From assembly GCA_964456925.1 (NCBI GenBank), contig CAYWCX010000021.1, forward strand, positions 1-19,246: a stretch of DNA of 19,246 nucleotides, given 5' to 3'. The position numbers were made by a program, and so were the translations under genes. Under the pieces are notes generated by a model, which was given only the letters and a program-made list of their open reading frames with translations, ran no database searches and was not told where the DNA came from. Positions 14,662 through 19,246 of the stretch are shown here, one piece after another (positions within the stretch are counted from its first letter, which is position 1; every line of letters begins with the position of its first letter). Origin of the DNA: JBAZKK01 sp964456925. Lineage in GTDB: Bacteria; Omnitrophota; Gorgyraeia; Gygaellales; Profunditerraquicolaceae.

Positions 14662-15135
14662 ATGCCTAAGGAAATACAAATTTCCGGACTTCTGCAGGAA
14701 AGACTTATTAATCTGGAGTTAAAAGGCAGGAACAAAAAAGAAATTATTGAAGAACTGGTAGACCTCATAGCTGCTACCGGCAAACTCAAGAACAAAAAGG
14801 CCTTTTTAAAGTCAATCCTGGAACGGGAAAAACTCGGCTCCACCGGTATCGGCAACGGTGTCGCTATACCGCACGCCAAATCCAAGGTGGTCCGTGATTT
14901 TGTGCTGGTCTTCGCGCGCAAGGACAGCGGCATTGACTTCGGGGCGCTTGACGGCGAGAGGACTTACCTCTTTTTCTCGCTGGCGTCCCCCGAGGACGAA
15001 GTAGGAGTCCACCTCAAGGTCCTTTCCGAGGTAGCGCGTTTGATAAAGGATAAATTTATCGTAGATAATCTCAAAAACGCCAAGACCAAGAAAGACATCA
15101 TCAAAACGCTTTCCTTTTATAACCACGCTAGATAA
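14662..15135 (+). CDS. PTS IIA domain protein, PtsN/fructose-type
   Basis: The 157-residue cytoplasmic protein matches PTS_EIIA type 2. The phosphorylatable histidine is H71 in GIGNGVAIPHAKS, and the downstream DFGALDGERTYLFFSLASPE and VHLKVLSEVARLIKD segments are typical. Such single-domain proteins either phosphorylate a sugar permease or, like PtsN, regulate other proteins. With no PTS permease, EI or HPr gene in the window, a regulatory PtsN-like role is more likely. A GGAG ribosome binding site precedes the ATG. A terminator-like hairpin follows the stop by about 15 bases. Confidence 0.88.
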   Translation: MPKEIQISGLLQERLINLELKGRNKKEIIEELVDLIAATGKLKNKKAFLKSILEREKLGSTGIGNGVAIPHAKSKVVRDFVLVFARKDSGIDFGALDGERTYLFFSLASPEDEVGVHLKVLSEVARLIKDKFIVDNLKNAKTKKDIIKTLSFYNHAR

Positions 15136-15149
15136 TTTTAAGTGCCATT

Positions 15150-15185
15150 AAAATAACCCCTTAGGAGGTGATGCGGGTTATTTTT
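15150..15185 (+). terminator. Terminator-like hairpin with a Shine-Dalgarno sequence in its loop
   Basis: AAAATAACCC (15150-15159) pairs perfectly with GGGTTATTTT (15175-15184), with a 15-base loop and a T-run at the end. It follows the PTS IIA gene and would act as an intrinsic terminator. The loop holds AGGAGGTGAT, a full complement of the 16S rRNA 3' end. It could also act as an attenuator for the lipoprotein gene 36 bases downstream. Confidence 0.65.
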
Positions 15186-15220
15186 AAAGATACATTTTAC
15201 TTATTCCAAAGGAGGGGAAA

Positions 15221-15667
15221 GTGAGAACGTTGCTCGCAGTAGTTTTGGTGTTTGCTTTTGGTATTTATATGTTTGGGTGCGGTAAGAAAGAATCAACCGA
15301 GATGCAGGAACAGATGAGTATGGAGTCCCTCGCAACTACGCCCGCCGTCGAAGTAACCCCGGCCTCCGAAACCGGGATGCCCCAGGCGCCTGCCGCTATG
15401 CCGGCGGCAAGCGAGCCGGCGGTCGCAGCGAAACTGGAGCCTTTGCCTCCTGCCGGGCCTTACAAGCCGGGCGCCCTGGATATCCAGACCGCCCTGAAGA
15501 ATGCCGGCTACTATACCGGCGCCCTGGACGGCAAGATCGGCCCGATGACCAAAAACGCGGTCAAGGAATTCCAAAAGGCAAATAACCTCGCCGTAGACGG
15601 CCGGGTCGGCCCGAAAACTTGGGAAGTGCTTAAGGCGTATCTTAGCGCTCCCTCTCAGAGAGACTAA
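15221..15667 (+). CDS. Lipoprotein with C-terminal peptidoglycan-binding domain
   Basis: The 148-residue protein begins with a short basic N-terminus and a hydrophobic signal segment ending in the lipobox MFGC, with lipidation expected at C20. Residues about 25-80 form a low-complexity Ala/Pro/Glu-rich linker. Residues about 85-143 match the PG_binding_1 fold: LDIQTALKNAGYYTGALDG, KIGPMTKNAVKEFQKANNL and VDGRVGPKTWEVL. It probably tethers a membrane to peptidoglycan. The GTG start is preceded by a strong AAAGGAGGGG. The gene is flanked by two related hairpins and may be expressed independently of its neighbours. Confidence 0.87.
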   Translation: MRTLLAVVLVFAFGIYMFGCGKKESTEMQEQMSMESLATTPAVEVTPASETGMPQAPAAMPAASEPAVAAKLEPLPPAGPYKPGALDIQTALKNAGYYTGALDGKIGPMTKNAVKEFQKANNLAVDGRVGPKTWEVLKAYLSAPSQRD

Positions 15668-15707
15668 AAGCAGAAAATAATCCGCATTTTAAGAGAAAGG
15701 CATGCGT

Positions 15708-15743
15708 AAAATAACCCCGTTGGAAATAACGGGGTTATTTTTT
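15708..15743 (+). terminator. Strong intrinsic terminator after the lipoprotein gene
   Basis: A perfect 14-bp stem, AAAATAACCCCGTT (15708-15721) with AACGGGGTTATTTT (15728-15741), encloses a six-base loop and is followed by a T-run through 15743. The A-run on the 5' side means it could also work on the minus strand. It ends the lipoprotein transcript. Confidence 0.9.
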
Positions 15744-15744
15744 G

Positions 15745-15774
15745 TTGGGATTTTTTATTCAGAGGTGCTATAAT
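15745..15774 (+). promoter_or_regulatory. Extended -10 promoter for the GH1 glycosidase operon
   Basis: TATAAT (15769-15774) is preceded by TG one base upstream (TGCTATAAT), a perfect extended -10 element. TTGGGA (15745-15750), a 4/6 match to -35, lies 18 bases before it. It sits directly after the terminator and about 40 bases before the glycosidase start, so it probably drives the glycosidase, the patatin fusion and the last lipoprotein. Confidence 0.7.
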
Positions 15775-15816
15775 AGGCAATATAAAAGTCAACGCTGTTT
15801 TTAGCCGTTGGAGACG

Positions 15817-17034
15817 ATGGAATTCCCGAAAAATTTCTTGTGGGGTGCGGCAACCGCCGCGTATCAGGTAGAAGGGAATAACCTGAATTGCGACTGGTGG
15901 GAGTGGGAGAAGAGAGTGGGCCTTAAAGAGCTTTCGGGCGAGGCCTGCCGGCATTATGAACTATACCGTCGGGACTTCGACCTCGCCCGTTCCCTTAACC
16001 ACAATGCCCACCGTCTTTCCGTGGAATGGAGCCGTATAGAGCCGGCCGAAGGCGAATTTGACGAGCGCCAAATCGCGCATTACCGCGACGTTATCCTGGC
16101 TTTAAGGGAACGCAACATCGTCCCTCTCGTTACCCTGCACCATTTTACCAATCCGCTCTGGTTTTCCCGTTTGGGCGGCTGGGAGAATAAAAAATGCGTC
16201 TTCTATTTTTCCAGATACCTGGAGAAATTGGTCGATGCCTTGGCGGATAAGGTGGATTTTTGGATTACCGTTAACGAACCGCTGGTCTATGCCTACCACT
16301 CCTATCTTTTAGGTATCTGGCCGCCGCAGCAAAAATCACTGCTTAAAACCCTCAAGGTAACCGGTAGTTTATTTTCCGCGCACATCCGCGGTTACCGCGT
16401 TATCCATGAGATTTATAAAAAGAAAGGCCTGCCGCCGCCCAGGGTGAGCATTGCCAAGAATACCCAGTTTTTTCTTCCCTGCACGCCGACCCTCAAGAAT
16501 AAGTTTGCGGTTTGTTTAAGAGACTGGTGGTACAATTTTAAATTTATGGATAAGCTCGCTGCTTGCGGCGCGCTGGATTTTATCGGCATCAATTATTATA
16601 GCCCCAGCATCGTTAATGTCGGAGGGTGGGGGCTGCGCAGCCTTATTCTGGATGTCTGTTCCTCGGGTCACCACCCCTTCAAGAAGAATTCTATGGGCTG
16701 GTATATCTATCCGGAGGGGCTTTACGGACTGCTTACGGGATTTAAAAAATATCATCTTCCGATTATCATTACCGAGAACGGCATCTGCACTACCGACGAT
16801 AACCTGCGCTGGGATTATATCCGCCGGCACCTTGCCGCGGTATCCCGCGCGATATCCGAAGGCGCGGATGTGCGGGGCTATCTTTACTGGTCGCTGCTGG
16901 ATAATTTCGAGTGGGATAAGGGTTTTGGGCCGCGCTTCGGCCTCATCGAGGTGGATTACCGCACCTTCGCCCGTACGGTCAGGGACAGCGCCCGTCGGTA
17001 TGCCGAGGTGTGCCAGAGCGGTAAACTAATATGA
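15817..17034 (+). CDS. GH1 family beta-glycosidase (beta-glucosidase-like)
   Basis: The 405-residue protein opens with the GH1 N-terminal signature FPKNFLWGAATAAYQVEG. Both catalytic glutamates are present: the acid/base in TVNEPLVY (E154) and the nucleophile in IITENGI (E320). The LHHFTNPLWF segment (H108-H109) and the C-terminal GYLYWSLLDNFEW are also typical. GH1 enzymes cleave terminal beta-linked glucose, galactose or 6-phospho sugars; the exact substrate cannot be read here. No signal peptide is seen, so it is cytoplasmic. It is about 40 residues shorter than the common 440-450, with shortened loops rather than a missing core. ATG 15817 is chosen over TTG 15808 because it gives the normal family start. 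It overlaps the next gene as ATGA. Confidence 0.93.
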   Translation: MEFPKNFLWGAATAAYQVEGNNLNCDWWEWEKRVGLKELSGEACRHYELYRRDFDLARSLNHNAHRLSVEWSRIEPAEGEFDERQIAHYRDVILALRERNIVPLVTLHHFTNPLWFSRLGGWENKKCVFYFSRYLEKLVDALADKVDFWITVNEPLVYAYHSYLLGIWPPQQKSLLKTLKVTGSLFSAHIRGYRVIHEIYKKKGLPPPRVSIAKNTQFFLPCTPTLKNKFAVCLRDWWYNFKFMDKLAACGALDFIGINYYSPSIVNVGGWGLRSLILDVCSSGHHPFKKNSMGWYIYPEGLYGLLTGFKKYHLPIIITENGICTTDDNLRWDYIRRHLAAVSRAISEGADVRGYLYWSLLDNFEWDKGFGPRFGLIEVDYRTFARTVRDSARRYAEVCQSGKLI

Positions 17035-19037
17035 CGGATATCTTAAATAAAGATTCCATCTTGCAGGACATCCCTTTATTCGCGGGTCTTAACAAAGGGC
17101 AGCGCCGCCTTATCAAAGAAAGGTCTGTTATCAGGGAATACCGTAAAGGCCAGATTATCTACGATGAGGGTGCTCCGGCGGATGCGCTGTATTGCGTGGT
17201 GCTGGGCAGGGTCACGATTTACAGCCGCGATACCCACGGTAATGAAGTCATCCTGGAATACCTCCACCGCGGCAAATACTTCGGTATTATTTCGCTCCTG
17301 ACGGGAGACGCGCATTCGGTAACTGCGCGCGCCCTTAATGACTGCATGCTTTTGATTATTTCCAAAAGCGACTTCGATTACATTTTAAACAAGATCCCGC
17401 GCCTTGCCATTGACCTGAGCCAGAGTCTTTCCCGCCGCCTGAAAGACAAGAGCATCCACCGCAAGACCATTTTTGAAAGCACGGTCGTTGCGGTTTACAG
17501 TTCGTATTCGCGCGCCGGAAAGACGATTTATGCCATGAATCTTGCGCTTAGCCTGAAAAACGAAACGCGTAAATCCGTGATTGTCCTTGATATCTGCCCG
17601 ACCGATAAAGCGCCTACCTTGCCGCGGCGCCTCGATATCAAAACTGCCTGCCGCATCTTTGACCTCTGCCGTTATAAGGGCTATGATGCCTCAGTGCTGA
17701 ATGATTTTATCTTAAGGGATAACTTCGGGATAGACCTCGTGTGTTTCAGTTACCACCCCCGTGACGATTCCTGCGTAAAGAGCCTCTTGAGTATCTTAAG
17801 CGTGCTGGTCAACGATTACCACTACATCGTGCTGGACCTGCCGTCGGTAACGGACGAATTTGTAGTCAAGGTGTTAAACCAGTCGGATTTGATACACGTG
17901 CTCAGCAGCCCCGAGGCCGGCGACTTAAAGCGCACCGCGCGCCTCATCGACAGGTTGACTTCGGAATTCCGTTTCCGCGATGATAAAATTAAGGTAATCA
18001 TCAACGAATACAAGGCCGCAAGGCTTAGCCACGACGAGCAGGTGGTTTTATTGGGCCGCGGCATCTTTGCCACCCTGCCCCGGATAGACTGCGCAGGTTC
18101 GGAGAGGGTGGTTTTGGATGTCGCGGAGTGCGAATACGCCAAGGCGGTACGCAGGATTTCGCGCCAGGTCGGCGATTGCCTGGTGGGGTTGGCGCTGGGC
18201 GTGGGCATGGCCTACGGGTTCTGCCATGTGGGAGTCCTGAAGGTCATCGAGGAGGAGAAGATCCCCATTGACGTCATTTCGGGCGCAAGTTTCGGCGCGC
18301 TTATTGCCAGCCTCTGGGCAACCGGTAAATCCAGCGGTGAAATCCTGGAGATTGCCCGCGAGTTCAAAGAGCCAAAAAATATCTGGGGGATTATTGACGT
18401 GACTTTTCCGTTGTTGGGCTTTATCAAGGGCAACAAGCTTTATAGCTTTCTCAAGAAACACCTCGACGATAAGACCTTTTACGACGTGCGCCTGCCGTTA
18501 AAGATTATTGCCAGCGATATCAGGAGGAAGGAATCCCGGGTTTTCGACAAAGGGTTGCTCGTGGATGCGATTCAGGCAAGTTGTTCCATGCCCGGCGTCT
18601 TTAAGCCCTTCAGTTTCAAGGAGGGGATGCTTTTAGACGGAGGCGTGATAAACCCGCTTCCCACCGAACCGCTCTTTAAGATGGGGGTAAAGAAAATCAT
18701 TGCCGTCAACGTCACCCCCTCGCGCGAAGATATCCTGCAGGAATACGCCAAGATGAAAGAGGAGATGGTGGCGATAAGAAAAAAACGCTGGTTCAGCATC
18801 ACAGGGTATCTGCGCAGCAAACTACAGACCAATATCCTCGACATTATCTTCTCCAGCATTGAGGCGATGCAGTCGGAAATTATTCAAAAGGAGGCCCAGC
18901 TTGCGGATATCGTGTTGCATCCGAGGACCCAGGGCCTGCACTGGCTGGAGTTAAGCCGCGCGCCGGAATTCGCCAAGATAGGCGAGGATGAGGCGCGGCG
19001 GCATTTAGACAAAATCTGGAAGGTTATCAATGAGTAA
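17031..19037 (+). CDS. CRP-type sensor / MinD-CpaE-like P-loop / patatin-like lipase fusion
   Basis: The 668-residue protein has three domains. Residues about 10-135 form a cyclic-nucleotide-binding-type beta barrel (FAGLNKGQRRLI, KGQIIYDEGAPADALYCVV). Residues about 150-385 resemble MinD/CpaE ATPases: a P-loop SSYSRAGKT (157-165, with Y159 where MinD has its signature Lys), VIVLDICPT and YIVLDLPS. Residues about 385-600 are patatin-like: glycine-rich LGVGMAYGFCHVG, nucleophile GASFG (S420) and DGG (D536), a complete Ser-Asp dyad. It is probably a cytoplasmic or membrane-associated lipase controlled by a ligand and by nucleotide binding. CRP-type plus patatin fusions are known (NTE-like); the central ATPase-like domain is the unusual part. 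The barrel's phosphate-binding loop lacks the usual Glu and Arg. Confidence 0.87.
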   Translation: MTDILNKDSILQDIPLFAGLNKGQRRLIKERSVIREYRKGQIIYDEGAPADALYCVVLGRVTIYSRDTHGNEVILEYLHRGKYFGIISLLTGDAHSVTARALNDCMLLIISKSDFDYILNKIPRLAIDLSQSLSRRLKDKSIHRKTIFESTVVAVYSSYSRAGKTIYAMNLALSLKNETRKSVIVLDICPTDKAPTLPRRLDIKTACRIFDLCRYKGYDASVLNDFILRDNFGIDLVCFSYHPRDDSCVKSLLSILSVLVNDYHYIVLDLPSVTDEFVVKVLNQSDLIHVLSSPEAGDLKRTARLIDRLTSEFRFRDDKIKVIINEYKAARLSHDEQVVLLGRGIFATLPRIDCAGSERVVLDVAECEYAKAVRRISRQVGDCLVGLALGVGMAYGFCHVGVLKVIEEEKIPIDVISGASFGALIASLWATGKSSGEILEIAREFKEPKNIWGIIDVTFPLLGFIKGNKLYSFLKKHLDDKTFYDVRLPLKIIASDIRRKESRVFDKGLLVDAIQASCSMPGVFKPFSFKEGMLLDGGVINPLPTEPLFKMGVKKIIAVNVTPSREDILQEYAKMKEEMVAIRKKRWFSITGYLRSKLQTNILDIIFSSIEAMQSEIIQKEAQLADIVLHPRTQGLHWLELSRAPEFAKIGEDEARRHLDKIWKVINE

Positions 19038-19046
19038 GGAGGAAAA

Positions 19047-19246
19047 ATGAAGTTTAAGATTTTCATGGTTGGCATTTTTCTTTTTTTTAATTTAGCGGGA
19101 TGCGCCGGTATGAAGGAATGCCTGCGGGGTTTTATGGGCATATCCACCAAAGTCCTGGAGGATAACCGCGCTTCTGCGCTTGCCAAATCCTTTAATTACG
19201 ATTATGTTACCTGTTACAACAAGGCGCTGGATATTTTAAAAGAGAG
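19047..19246 (+). CDS. N-terminal part of a lipoprotein, cut by the window end
   Basis: The first 66 codons of a gene are present. AGGAGG (19037-19042) lies four bases before the ATG. The product starts with a basic N-terminus and a hydrophobic signal segment ending in the lipobox LAGC, with lipidation expected at C19, then MKECLRGFMGIS and a polar helical stretch. I do not recognise the family. It begins nine bases after the patatin fusion gene and probably shares its transcript, so it may be an exported partner or simply a neighbour. Confidence 0.82.
   Translation, partial: MKFKIFMVGIFLFFNLAGCAGMKECLRGFMGISTKVLEDNRASALAKSFNYDYVTCYNKALDILKE

Noticed and set aside
18048..18461. Minus-strand open frame of 137 codons inside the patatin fusion gene
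   Set aside because: The plus-strand frame has the intact catalytic motif of a known family across the same bases, so this is a shadow.
17031..19037. CBASS-type anti-phage system based on a patatin effector
   Set aside because: No CD-NTase or other defence gene is adjacent. The sensor is a CRP-type barrel and the neighbours are a glycosidase and a lipoprotein.
1..19246. CRISPR arrays, tRNA or rRNA genes, insertion sequences
   Set aside because: No regularly spaced repeats, no cloverleaf or rRNA segments, and no transposase-like reading frame or terminal inverted repeats were seen.

Overview
The window is one gene-dense block of about 19 kb from a bacterium. Every supported gene is on the + strand, and neighbours are mostly separated by 0-20 bases or overlap as ATGA or TAATG. 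The gene content points to an anaerobic, hydrogen-metabolising bacterium: a [NiFe] hydrogenase, many iron-sulfur proteins, a Mrp-type ion-transport module, lipoproteins and a GH1 glycosidase. The mix resembles uncultured anaerobes such as Omnitrophota or Elusimicrobiota, but that placement is inference from gene content and no phylogenetic marker was tested.

Region by region. (1) 1-1577: the tail of an unidentified gene, a YqeY/GatB-like gene, and a GMP-synthase-like ATP pyrophosphatase without a glutaminase domain. (2) 1578-1773: the main regulatory region, with two candidate sigma-70 promoters and an operator-like array of three TTGTGA-type half-sites spaced 11 bp, closely resembling a Rex (NADH/NAD+ sensor) site. 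(3) 1774-13418: fifteen tightly packed genes for a composite membrane-bound hydrogenase. They run: sulfhydrogenase-type beta (Fe-S) and gamma (FAD/NAD(P)H, 2Fe-2S) subunits; a HycB-like four-cluster ferredoxin; NuoH-, NuoB-, NuoC- and NuoD-like subunits, the NuoD-like one carrying both Ni-binding CxxC pairs; a complete Mrp set in the order A(N part), A(C part), B, C, D, E, F, G; and a HycF/NuoI-like ferredoxin. (4) 13421-14617: an MFS exporter directly behind this operon. (5) 14662-15667: a PtsN-like PTS IIA protein, then a lipoprotein with a peptidoglycan-binding domain, with hairpins before and after the lipoprotein gene. (6) 15745-19246: a well-formed promoter, a GH1 beta-glycosidase, a three-domain protein (CRP-type sensor, MinD/CpaE-like P-loop domain, patatin-like lipase) and the start of a lipoprotein gene cut by the window end.

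The proposed working of region 3 is that electrons pass between NAD(P)H and the [NiFe] site through the flavin and a chain of Fe-S clusters, coupled to Na+/H+ movement through the Mrp module. A Rex-like operator would tie its expression to NADH/NAD+. The two most interesting things are this composite hydrogenase with its operator and the sensor-ATPase-lipase fusion at 17031-19037.
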